From the NCBI RefSeq assembly GCF_030272615.1, contig NC_081409.1, forward strand, positions 649,604,468 to 649,668,467: DNA of 64,000 nucleotides. Reading direction: 5' to 3'. The translations under genes and the position numbers were made by a program. Shown here one piece after another: positions 11,863 through 20,996 of the stretch. The stretch's first letter is position 1. Every line of letters starts with the position of its first letter. The notes below the pieces were generated by a model, which saw nothing but the letters and a program-made list of their open reading frames with translations, was not told where the DNA came from and ran no database searches. This DNA is from Cryptomeria japonica (taxonomy: Eukaryota > Streptophyta > Pinopsida > Cupressales > Cupressaceae).

Positions 11863-12166
11863 ACCAGTGGGTAGTGGTTGGTGGGTAGGCCGTTAGTCGG
11901 TGATGGTCGGTATTGGTGTTCGGGTTACATTTTCCATTTTTAAATTGTAACTGAAATCTCTTCTCAACTAATTGACCAACACTTAAAAGATTATGCTTTA
12001 ATCCTTCAACATAGTAGACATTGTCAGTGTTATGCTTACCATCAAGAGATATTGAACCCTTACCTTTGATTGAACAGGCTTTGTCATCTCCAAATCTTAC
12101 TAAACCTCCATTGTATTCTTGAAAGTTCAAGAATTTACCTTTGTCTCCATTCATCCTTTGTTTCAA
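11843..12166 (-). pseudogene. Copia protease region relic lacking its catalytic motif
   Basis: The frame reads MNGDKGKFLNFQEYNGG, VRFGDDKACSIKGKGSISLD and GLKHNLLSVGQLVEK, the segment that normally follows the aspartic protease D-S/T-G motif in copia polyproteins. The motif itself (expected after KDEW, as in VISSGFSHHM at about 45500) is missing: KDEW is joined almost directly to GDKGKF. A small internal deletion of roughly 30-36 bp explains this. Downstream, at 11878-11932, the frame enters an unusual GC- and CCA-rich stretch (NPNTNTDHHRLTAYPPTTTH) that replaces ordinary polyprotein sequence. Confidence 0.8.
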
Positions 12167-13247
12167 CTTTAGCCGCTAGGGCTTGTTCTACTGGTTGAGC
12201 AGTAGGTGCTGGTTGATCTTCTGTTATAGCAAGAAAAACCCATTTGTTGTCTACTGGATCCTCATCAGAATCATCAGTCACACCTTCATCAGCAATGTAA
12301 CAAGATTTATCTTTGTTCTTCTTAAATCTGTATCTCTGATATTCAGGATTAGGCTTGTATGTTCTTCTAGCATGTCTATCAGGGCATCTTGAAGCCATAT
12401 GACCAATCTTATTGCAGTTAAAACATTTAAAGGGTGTTTTACCTTCATACTTACTTCCAGTTGGACCTTTTGGCATTTTCTTGTCAAATAGTGCTTCAAG
12501 TTCTTCAAGCTCTTCATTCTCCTTTATGTATTCTTCAAGTTCTCTTGCATAAAAGGCTCTCTAGTCTGATTTGTGAAGTGATGGAGCAGATGATGTTGAT
12601 GATTTAAAGGTCAAAGTGGTCTTTATAGTAGCAACAGGACCAAATTCCTTAATTTCAAAGGCTGAAAGTTTTCTAATCAATGTATCCCTAGTTACTGATG
12701 TATTAAGCATTGTTCTCAACTCATTTATAGCAGTAACCTTCATTTTATATGTCGGTGGCAAACCTCTTAAGATTTTTGAAACAATTTCATCCTCACTTAA
12801 GGTTCCTCCACAACATTTAATACCCAAAACAATTTCATTTACTCTTTCCATAAAAGTAGAAATCCTTTCATCTTCTTCCATTTTCAGATGTTCATACCTG
12901 ACTCGGAAGCTTTCAAGTTTTGAATTTTTGACTATGGAATCTCCTTCATTCAGTGTTTCCAAGTGATCCCAAATAGCTTTAGCAGTAGACCTATATGATA
13001 ATCCCATGATTTGTTGATCTGATAATGCGCTCAAAAGTGCTTTTCTTGCTTTGCAATCATTCTCTTCATCTTTAGCTAAGGTGGTTGGAGCAGTCTGACC
13101 AGCTACAGCAGCAGTATAACCATTCTTAGTAACTTCCCAGATGTCTTTAGTAGTGCAATTTAGATGTGTCTCCATTCTGATCTTCCATATCCCATAGTTG
13201 GTTCCATCAAGTTTAGGACTATCCTTCCTGAAATAATTAGTAGACAT
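12135..13247 (-). pseudogene. gag: Copia gag relic
   Basis: ATG at 13247 lies 43 bases inside the PBS and opens with MSTNYFRKDSPKLDGTNYGI, the canonical plant copia gag start. The gag body (AIWDHLETLNEGDS, EIVSKILRGLPPTYKMKV) runs to a TAG near 12561. The same frame then continues with an acidic helix (ENEELEELEALFDK) and an intact CCHC zinc knuckle, CFNCNKIGHMASRC (near 12420), followed by an acidic tail (DEGVTDDSDEDPVD). Except for the single stop, gag is close to full length. It would package element RNA. Confidence 0.92.
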
Positions 13248-13289
13248 TGGATCCCCTCAAGTTGTTAAACTTTTGCAAAAGAGGACTAA

Positions 13290-13301
13290 GCTCTGATACC
13301 A
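13290..13301 (-). other. Primer binding site of the nested copia
   Basis: TGGTATCAGAGC on the minus strand, two bases after the 5' LTR terminus ...CCTAACA. Confidence 0.92.
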
Positions 13302-13303
13302 AT

Positions 13304-14353
13304 TGTTAGGTCCCAGAGACAACTGAGAAGGGGGGGGGGGTGAATCAGTTGTCTAATAAATTTATACCAAAAACTACTTAACCTACTTAATGCTTAATAC
13401 CAGTAAACCAGTTAAGTATGCCGGTAGATAGTGTTAATAGTAAATTGCTATACTGGTAAGGATTAATGCATGAAACATAAACATAAAGTCATCCACAACA
13501 CATGACACCAATATTTGTACTTGGAAACCCTATAAGGGGAAAAAACATGGTGGGAAACCTTACCCACAATTAGATGATACTACTGTAGATAGCAAGTTTA
13601 CATAAATGGGGTCTGTACATGCATAAAGACCAACAGCCTAGAGCTCACTGCTCAATCACAAAATGGGAGTCACACTGACTACAGTTGGATGGTTAAATCC
13701 AATAAGAATGTACTACACAAAATAGCATCTTCATATGTTGGATTCAGTACTGGTGTAATGCTGATATGCTTCTACAAAAACCTAACTTAACCTTCAAATG
13801 ATGTCTTCGTGTATATCCCTCCTTTATTTCGCATATACCTTTACTTAATTCTTTTTCGCATTCCACACTTGATCTTACAAATAAGATCTTACATTTATAC
13901 CATACCCTAAGACCAATTTTAGTAGGTCAGCTGTACAAGATATTGCAATAAAACATTTTACAAACAATATAATATCCGATGCAATAACCGATTAAACATG
14001 TCGGCTTAATGCATTTACAACAATAATAAATCATCTCCATAGCATGCCATGCTGATCTGGAAAAGATAAACTTGCCGGTGTAACCCTAGATAACCTGGAC
14101 CTATTTGCCGGTAAAGACAAATATGCAAATATGAATATACCAATAATTAATTCTTCAAAACAATGTTTCTACACGATGTCTTCGACATTACCAAGTGTCT
14201 TCCATATCATTCCAGGTATCGGTGAACAATATATCCTATCGGTGAACCATGTACTAGTAACTGTTGAACAGTTTACTTTCTTGCTGGTGAATGTTGTTGG
14301 ATCTCCAAAGTAGGTGTTGACATCAATGACAAAACCATACCAAAATACCAACA
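13304..14353 (-). mobile_element. 5' LTR of the nested copia
   Basis: This 1050-bp LTR aligns end to end with 7704-8739. It has an 11-G run (13330-13340) and the ggaaaccctataaggggaaa / aacatggtgggaaa block (13525-13560). Differences from the partner LTR are mostly C/T and G/A changes, several at former ACCGGT sites. The frame at 14131-14313 lies within it and is not a gene. Confidence 0.92.
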
Positions 14354-15239
14354 ATAAAGTCATCCACAACACATAACACCAATATTTGTTCGTGGAAACC
14401 CTGTAAGGGGTAAAAACATGGTGGGAAACCTTACCCACAATCAGATGATACTACTGCAGATAGTAAGTGTACATAAATGGGGTCTGCACATGCAGAAAGG
14501 CCAACAGCTTAGAGCTCATTGCTCAATCACAAAATGGGAGTCACACTAACTACAGTTGGATGATTAAATCCAATAAGAATGTACTGCACAAAATGGCATC
14601 TCCATATGCTAGATTCAGTACTGGTGTAATGCTGATATGTTTCCAAAAAAACCTAGCTTCACCTTCAAATGATGTCTTCATGTATAACTCTTCTAAAACT
14701 CGCATATACCTTCTCTTAATTATTTTTCGCATTCCACATTCGATCTTACAAATAAGATCTTACATTTATACCATACCTTAAGACCAATTTTAGTAGGTCG
14801 GCTCTAAAAGATATTACAATAAAAATATTTTACAAACAATATAACATCTGATGCAATAACCAATTAAACATGTCGGCTTAATTCATTTACAACAATAATA
14901 AATCATCTCCATAGCATGCCATGCTGATCTAGAAAAGATAAACTTACCGGTGTAACCCTAGGTAACCCTGGACCTATTTGCCGGTAAAAGAAAATATGCA
15001 AATATGAATATACCAATGATTAATTCTTCAAAAAAAAGTGTCCACATGATGTCTTCGACATTACCAAGTGTCTTCCATATCATTCCAAGTGCCGGTGATC
15101 ATTATGTCCTGCCGGTGAACTATATACTAGTAACTGTGCAATAGTTACTTGCTTGTCGGTGAATGCTACTGGATCTCCGAAGTGCTAGTGTTTTAGTAGG
15201 TGTTGACATCAATGACAAAACCATACCAAAATATCAAGA

Positions 15240-15244
15240 CATCT
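15240..15244. repeat. Right target-site duplication (CATCT) of the older solo LTR
   Basis: Pairs with CATCT at 7511-7515; the gypsy LTR sequence resumes at 15245. Confidence 0.85.
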
Positions 15245-16066
15245 AACCTAGGGGTCTCATCAAGAATTCATTGCTTTGACCATGGTTATCCCTTTAACCC
15301 TTGCACAATAGTTTATCCTTTGAGTAAAAGCTTTATCCATTGAATAATCCTAACCTAACTTTAACCCTTACCACCTAGGGTAACCATGAGGTCTTCTCAG
15401 GCATTTAATATTTCCACCCTCCTCTCTCAACTAGTCTTATGTTGACAATTGTCACCATTTCATTGGGGCAAATTGCAAACATGGATTGATTAGCTTTCAA
15501 GCTTGACCCTTGAATAACTCTTTCAATCCTGGCCATCCATTGCCCTATTTTTGCTATAAATAGAGTTGTCATTCCTCCATTTTAAAGGACACAAGCTTTT
15601 AGTATCATACATATGCTCAATTTTAGCACATCTACTCTCTCTTTGCAATAGAAATTAATCTAATAAACATCTTATAATAATTCCTTTATCATTAGCTTAA
15701 ATCATACAACTAATATAGCATGTTAGGATAGTATTTATACTAATCTTGTCATCTTATAATCTAGTTTGTTGCATTTATAGAATCATGCATAGATAGGATG
15801 CATTCTCATGTTAAAATTAACCAAAGAATCCCTTGTTCTTGGATTTGTCATCCCTAAACCACTTTGCTCAGTGATCTGAGAGCAAAGACATTGGTTTGAG
15901 GGACCTTGTGAGATAGAGAACCATGGAACCAACCTTGGAAAATTGAGTCATCCTTCATGACTCCATAGCTTACACCAAGAAGTCCTGTGGGTGTGTGGAT
16001 AAGTCCCTTTAAGCTTCATTTTTCACATTTTAAGTTTCATTAACCCACTTTTCCCGCATACATTTC

Positions 16067-16084
16067 TGGCGCCCACCGTGGGGC
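16067..16084 (+). other. Gypsy primer binding site
   Basis: TGGCGCCCACCGTGGGGC begins 5 bases after the LTR end. This sequence commonly follows the LTR of plant Tat/Athila-type gypsy elements. I do not assign the tRNA. Confidence 0.7.
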
Positions 16085-16149
16085 TAAACCCCATTAATAA
16101 AATCGGTTTTAAAAAATATACACTTTTGCAGGTATGCGAGAAACAAGAA

Positions 16150-16430
16150 TTAGCATGTGGAGAATATTATTTAGCGCATCTCGCTAACATTATAGCACAT
16201 ACCGTACACTATTTAGTGCATTGGGTTTATACTCTAGCATGTGAAGTTCTTAGATTAGTGCATCGCCTTTACTAACTTTTCCTTTAGGTCTTGATGAGGA
16301 AGAAAAATAGAGCAACGCATCCAAAAAATAGATCAACGCATCTGAAAAATAGAGCCACGCATCGGGTCTGTCTGATAGTGCATCACAGTCATCCTGTAGC
16401 GCATACAATTTGTTCTATAGCGCATCATAG
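16150..16430 (+). repeat. 21-bp periodic array, blocks 1 and 2
   Basis: An 8-bp core recurs at 16151, 16172, 16193, 16214, 16235 and 16256, all exactly 21 bp apart. Its forms are TAGCGCAT, TAGCACAT, TAGTGCAT and TAGCATGT. A second block, with cores such as CAACGCAT, CCACGCAT, TAGTGCAT and TAGCGCAT, follows at 16313, 16334, 16355, 16376, 16397 and 16418, again exactly 21 bp apart. The 13-bp spacers are unrelated to each other. The array lies in the leader between the gypsy PBS and gag. Confidence 0.9.
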
Positions 16431-16455
16431 ACAAAAAACAAAAACAAAATTGTAA
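16294..16455 (+). CDS. Possible 53-residue leader ORF made of heptad repeats
   Basis: ATG at 16294 opens a frame ending at TAA 16453-16455. It is almost wholly six heptads derived from block 2 of the 21-bp array: ATHPKNR, STHLKNR, ATHRVCL, IVHHSHP, VAHTICS and IAHHRQK, with His at every seventh position. Block 1, upstream in the same frame, also reads as heptads (LAHLANI, IAHTVHY, LVHWVYT), open from 16078 to a TAA at 16273, but without an ATG. I know no matching family. Because the DNA core is better conserved than the codons require, the reading frame may be a by-product of a 21-bp DNA or RNA motif. Treat as a candidate only. Confidence 0.25.
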   Translation: MRKKNRATHPKNRSTHLKNRATHRVCLIVHHSHPVAHTICSIAHHRQKTKTKL

Positions 16456-17920
16456 CCGAACTTAAATTTAGACTTGTAGAAGTCCACCAAAACCCAGATT
16501 TTTCTAACTATTTGATTGGAATTTTGCAGGACTGACAATTTCTTGCAGGTAGAGCTGGATTTTATTTGTAGAATTACAAATAGTTTTAGATTTTTGCTAT
16601 CTTAGTTAAGTTAGTTAAAATTTAGAGTCATTTTAATTCTTGTTGGTTAAAATTGAACTCAACTTACTTTGGGCTATAAAATGAATCACAACAATAATCT
16701 TTTCTTGCTTTTCTAGGAGAAAAATTCTCAATTTGGGTTCTAAAAGGAACAAAACAATCTTTATTTTTGCAAGCAAGGGCTAAAAATAATCTCACCATCC
16801 TTTGGTGCTTAAAAGGATCAATTTTACATTTTGCAAGAAAAAGGAACCTCACTTTAAATTTTTGTTTACAATCAAAGAGGGATGTCCTTCCCCTTTTATC
16901 GATTTCTTTTGTTGACCACCAAGATCAAAATTTTGCTTTGTTGACCAAATTATTTTCCTAGATTAGAAAATCATCGCTTTGAAGGAAATAAAAAGAACAC
17001 CATGTTTTCATGGAGCAACATCTCCATATAGATCTTAGAAAATCAATGACTTGAAAGGTAAAATGAACCTTGTTTGCCTTGTCTCAAAAGTAGAAGGTAT
17101 ATGCTCTCCCCTTAACTGGGTGATAAAAAAGCCAGCCTACTCTTACACTTTCAGTCATACTGCATTTACATCCTTTAGCAGGCCTGCCTTCTCGAGGGGT
17201 TGAAAAACTCTTAAAGCCATTCATGGCTGGTGTGAAGGGAATGACCTAAGTGGGAGATGACTTTGATGCCAAGTGTTCCAACCCACTATAATCAAATATG
17301 GAAAGTGGCGAAAGTCCTTTTCAATGGTTGCGCGCAGCGATTAGCCTTCCCCCAGTATCCTTGAGATACGTAAAGCTTTTGTTCTAAAGGTTGGGAAGCC
17401 TCCTGAGGGAGTTTATCACTGACAGCCGAACAAGAAGCTTGATTACGAACTTTAGCATTAGAAACCTTGAGTCAAGTCAGTAACCAGACATTTGTAATAT
17501 CATAGTGTAAGGGTGGGGGAGAATCCGCCCCCAAGATCGCTCACCATATATCTCCCAAGATAACTACTCAATTGTGAAACAATTCACTTTGAGTTAATTT
17601 TTGGCAAAAGACGAAAAAATGGGCACCCTCTAGGGGGTGACATGACTGTTTGAGCTGATGGAGTGTTGAGACTAGTGGGCTATGGTATTACTTATGAACC
17701 TTGAATAAAGAGTCTTTTTGAAGTGTATTCTTTGTAACCAAACCTGTTGAAACATTGAGGATTTGAACACATCCTCACAGAACATACACTTACTGTTTAG
17801 ATTAGGCAAAAATGTTATATATTTGGTGCTGTGTCTTCATTTGTTACTTCAGAAAATCATCCATCAGCATTAAAAGCTTAAGGCAAAACACCAAAATCAT
17901 AGAAAACAATCAAGTCAGGG
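16456..17920 (+). other. Gypsy leader, non-coding
   Basis: No convincing gene. The stretch 17095-17640 is more GC-balanced than its surroundings and includes phrases such as ccccttaactgggtgataaa, gcagcgattagccttccccc and gggcaccctctagggggtga, which suggest structured leader RNA. The frames at 16664-16961 are short and on both strands. Its position between PBS and gag fits a long 5' untranslated leader, as known in Tat-lineage elements. Confidence 0.5.
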
Positions 17921-17924
17921 TAGT

Positions 17925-18301
17925 TTAGCGCATAAGAGAAACATCTTAGCGTGTATCAACCATAACTTAGCACATCACATCTTATCATTAGCGCGTAAAG
18001 TATTCATAGTAGCGCTTCACCAAAATTTAAAAACAAGCAGTTACAGTTAGCTCGTTCTCAAAACAGTGTAGCGTGTGGAAGCATCAACTTAGCACGTCGA
18101 AGTTAAACTTTAGTGCATGGCATATAAAAAGTAGCGCTTCGATGGCTCATAGTAGCGCATGATATTTTGAAATCAGATCTGAAACAAAATTTATTATCAG
18201 AAACAGTTAGCACGTAGACCGGGGCAGTGTAGCACGTGGGGTCTTTCCCTTAGCGCTTTGAGAAACTTTTGTAGCGCATGGGGTCTCTTCTTTAGCGCGT
18301 G
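17925..18301 (+). repeat. 21-bp periodic array, block 3
   Basis: Cores start at 17926, 17947, 17968, 17989, 18010, then 18048, 18069, 18090, 18111, 18132, 18153, then 18208, 18230, 18251, 18272 and 18293. Steps are 21 bp except for two interruptions (38 and 55 bp) and one 22. Cores are TAGCGCAT, TAGCGTGT, TAGCACAT, TAGCGCGT, TAGCGCTT, TAGCTCGT, TAGCACGT and TAGTGCAT. In frame, stretches read as [L/V]A[H/R/C]xxxx heptads, but several stops and the irregular steps break the frame. Confidence 0.9.
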
Positions 18302-18759
18302 GTCAAAACCAGAAAAACAGGGGGCAAAACAGAGGTAAATTTAGAAAATTTTGAAAACATTTTTGGCAACCTCTTTTCATCAACTTAAACTTCATCAGAT
18401 CAAAATATCAAGAACACACCAAGAAATCTATTTCTAGAGCAAATTTTGTATCAAACAAAAGTTGTCCAAACATCTAAAACTGGTCGCACGATAAACATAT
18501 CTATCCTACCAAAATCAGGAGACATCATCACACGTAGCAAATAGGTCTTTTTTTTATCACACAGATTTTATCCCAAACACACTTGTTTTAAAATTCCAAG
18601 TTGTCAAATCAAGTTTCCATATCGGGAGACTTTTTCCATATCATTTGACGCACTTTGTTGTGGGGAGGTATCTAAACCTTCACTTGGATAAAGTAAAACT
18701 TGAGTTTCCAAAACAAGGTAAACTAAATCCAGACCAACTCAAAAAGAACTATTGATTGC

Positions 18760-20996
18760 TTGTGCATGACTAATCCTCATATTCTGAGAATAAAGAATAT
18801 TTATCGTAACACTATGTTAAAGAAACATCAACCAAGTCCTTCGAAATTTTCCATAAGAAATAAATTTTTATACATCAATCGTCAACTCTTCAAATCTCAT
18901 CGAACATTTTTTCGTTATGTACGACTCTATATTCAGAACAAATCCAATGAATTTGACAAAGAACTGTTGAAGACTAGAGCATTCTGCCAAAAATTCGCAT
19001 TCAGTCAAAAAATCAATCGTGGAGGAAAGATCAATCTTGCATTCTTTCCAGACGAGTGCATCACTTACAACATACCCCGATTTGAACCACCAACCCCTGA
19101 GCAACACATCAAAGAGGATTTTATCCCCTTTATCACAGAAAGCTTCTACTAGATGCTTGTTATTACTCGCTTTCAACAAAACAAACAAAGCGAAATGCAA
19201 TCAAAATCCAACATGAATCAGACATTATCAAATCCTTTTGAGCATCCAAATCTAGAGGATGCCAAAATTTCTAAGGAACTTCTTCAAGAATGTCAAGAAA
19301 GTGCTTCATTTCAAAAAATTGTGGAAAGACTCATGGAAAATGACAAGGAAAAATACCTACTCATGCTTACAAGCAAAGGGGTTAAACTTCTTTAAGACTT
19401 TGACATAGACATGTTTAGAACAAAATCTCAACATTACAAATGTCAATAACGACAATGAGAAGGAGAAGCACGTGACCCTGAGCAAGATATTCTTGAACAA
19501 AACATACCGGAACAAAATACACCAGGGCAAAAATCCCCTGAGCAACACATCCCCAAGAAAAACATGTCATTCCATACACCATTTCAACCTAGGATTAATG
19601 CAAGGGAAGAAATCTTCCCTCAACAAAATAATGTGCCTTTGATTGCCCTTACTCAATAAATGCAAATGTTACAAAGACAAATGCAAGACATGCAACAAGG
19701 GACAACAGTATGATATTCATTAAATGAAATTTGTCCTTATCTGTTTGACAAAAGATTGAACATGGTACCTTTTCCTCCAAACTCAGACATTCCCAAATTT
19801 GATAAGTACAATAGGAAAAGTGATCCCTGTGATCATGTTCAAGAATTCTGCACCAGGAGTCTTGAATTTTCTCATGATGACACCTATTTGATGAGGTTAT
19901 TCCCAAGAAGCTTGGGAGGACAAACAATGGAATGGTTATCCAAAATCACACCTCCTGTCAGATCATTTGATGAACTGGTCAACAAATTCATAACTCAATA
20001 TTTTTATAATATTCAACATGCTATCACCATGCTAAACGTCTATAACACCAAACAGAAAAACAATGAAACATTCATGGTATTCCTTCAACGTTGGCGGCAT
20101 ATGGTTTCACGATATCCTAGAGATATCCCAAAAAAAGAGAAAATGGAAATCTTCATCGACAACTTGAATGGTGAGATGAGTTATAGGCTCAAACTCCAAT
20201 GCATACCATCTTTCGCTAAATTGATTGAAAATGACATTCAAGTAGAAGAAGCATGTGTCAAGAAGGGAACACAAAAATTCTTCAAAGAAGGAACAAGTTC
20301 ATCAAACTACAACAATCAAAACAACAACAACTTAGACAAATCCAGATTCTAGACCAGAAACAAAAACAATGGAAATGAAGGAGGCAACGAATCACATGAT
20401 CCAAAATCCAAGCAACCCGTGCTCGCATTATCAGGAAATCCTCAAGCTACAAAGAATCCCAAAGGTGCTAACCCAGACACTAACACTTGTGCACCAAATA
20501 CCAATCAAGGTCAACCCAACACCAACAACATCAACAATGCTAAAAAAAACCACGCAAATCGAGGACCTAATAGTAATTCACGAGGTAACACCAACACTTT
20601 TGAAAAACGTGTCTACACACCACTGGGGCAATCACTGGAGTCAGCATTCAGAGAACTCCTAGCAAACAAAATTATCTCTTTACCAACAATTAGCAACTAT
20701 GAATCACAAATCAAACCACCTTGGTGGAATGACTCGCACTTTTGTGATTTTCATCGCAACAAAGGTCATCAAACAAATGATTGCATGAGACTGAAAAACA
20801 TTGTTCAGGACATGATTGATAGAGGTGATTTAACGGTGGATGGTCTCAAGACAAATGGTGACGATGGAGCCTTTAAAAATCCTCTTCCAAACTACAACAA
20901 AGATGGAGCTTCAACCTCAAACGATAAATGTGGGGCTTGTATCAATCACATCTACAATAACACAATCAATCATATATTAGCTATAGACAATCAAGT
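18760..20996 (+). pseudogene. gag: Ty3/gypsy gag relic with N-terminal extension
   Basis: A single frame can be followed from ATG 18760 to about 20996, with stops near 19150, 19393, 19447, 19657, 19710 and 20350. The first 130 residues are basic and have no recognised domain. From 19195 (MQSKSNMNQTLSNPFEHPNL) a helical region leads to the Retrotrans_gag core at 19756-20280 (FPPNSDIPKFDKYNRKSDP, LFPRSLGGQTMEWLSKITP, FITQYF, FLQRWRHMVSRYP). Then comes an Asn-rich linker and WWNDSHFCDFHRNKGHQTND with C and H residues of a knuckle-like module (20725-20800). That layout is typical of Tat-lineage gag. The frame ends where copia sequence starts at about 20997; protease and pol of this gypsy are missing. 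Confidence 0.85.

Larger units (their letters stand above)
7704..14353 (-). mobile_element. Nearly full-length Ty1/copia element, minus strand
   Basis: This 6.65-kb element has LTRs at 13304-14353 (5') and 7704-8739 (3'), a PBS at 13290-13301, a PPT at 8740-8754 and polyprotein relics between 9102 and 13247 in the order gag, (protease), integrase, RT, RNase H. A perfect 5-bp target duplication, ATAAA, flanks it at 7699-7703 and 14354-14358. It inserted inside an older LTR of its own family. The two LTRs differ at scattered, mainly transition sites, so it is not recent. Several stops, two or more frameshifts and loss of the protease motif make it non-autonomous. Confidence 0.93.
7516..15239 (-). 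mobile_element. Older solo LTR of the copia family, split by a younger copy
   Basis: Two pieces, 7516-7703 and 14359-15239, together form one LTR of about 1.07 kb. It is the same family as the LTRs at 7704-8739 and 13304-14353. It starts tgttaggtcccagag and ends ...ccaaaatatcaaga, a decayed form of ccaaaataccaaca. Its target duplications are CATCT on both sides. No internal region of its own remains, so this is a solo LTR, which unequal recombination between two LTRs usually produces. It carries a 15-G run (7541-7555). Confidence 0.85.
6934..16062 (+). mobile_element. Ty3/gypsy 5' LTR split by nested insertions
   Basis: The LTR starts TGTAGACGTATAAAAATG at 6934, is interrupted after 7515, resumes at 15245 and ends ...cccgcataca at 16062. 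Removing the insertion leaves about 1.4 kb. A TATA-like TATAAATAG lies at 15555-15563. Five bases after the LTR end comes TGGCGCCCACCGTGGGGC, the post-LTR sequence typical of Tat/Athila-type plant gypsy elements. It sits in the copia gag of the previous feature; the 5 bases before it are catag. No 3' LTR of this element is present in the window. Confidence 0.75.

Noticed and set aside
16150-18301. CRISPR-like pattern: conserved short repeat with variable spacers
   Set aside because: The repeat is 8 bp with 13-bp spacers, in a plant retroelement leader, with no cas genes; the resemblance is superficial.
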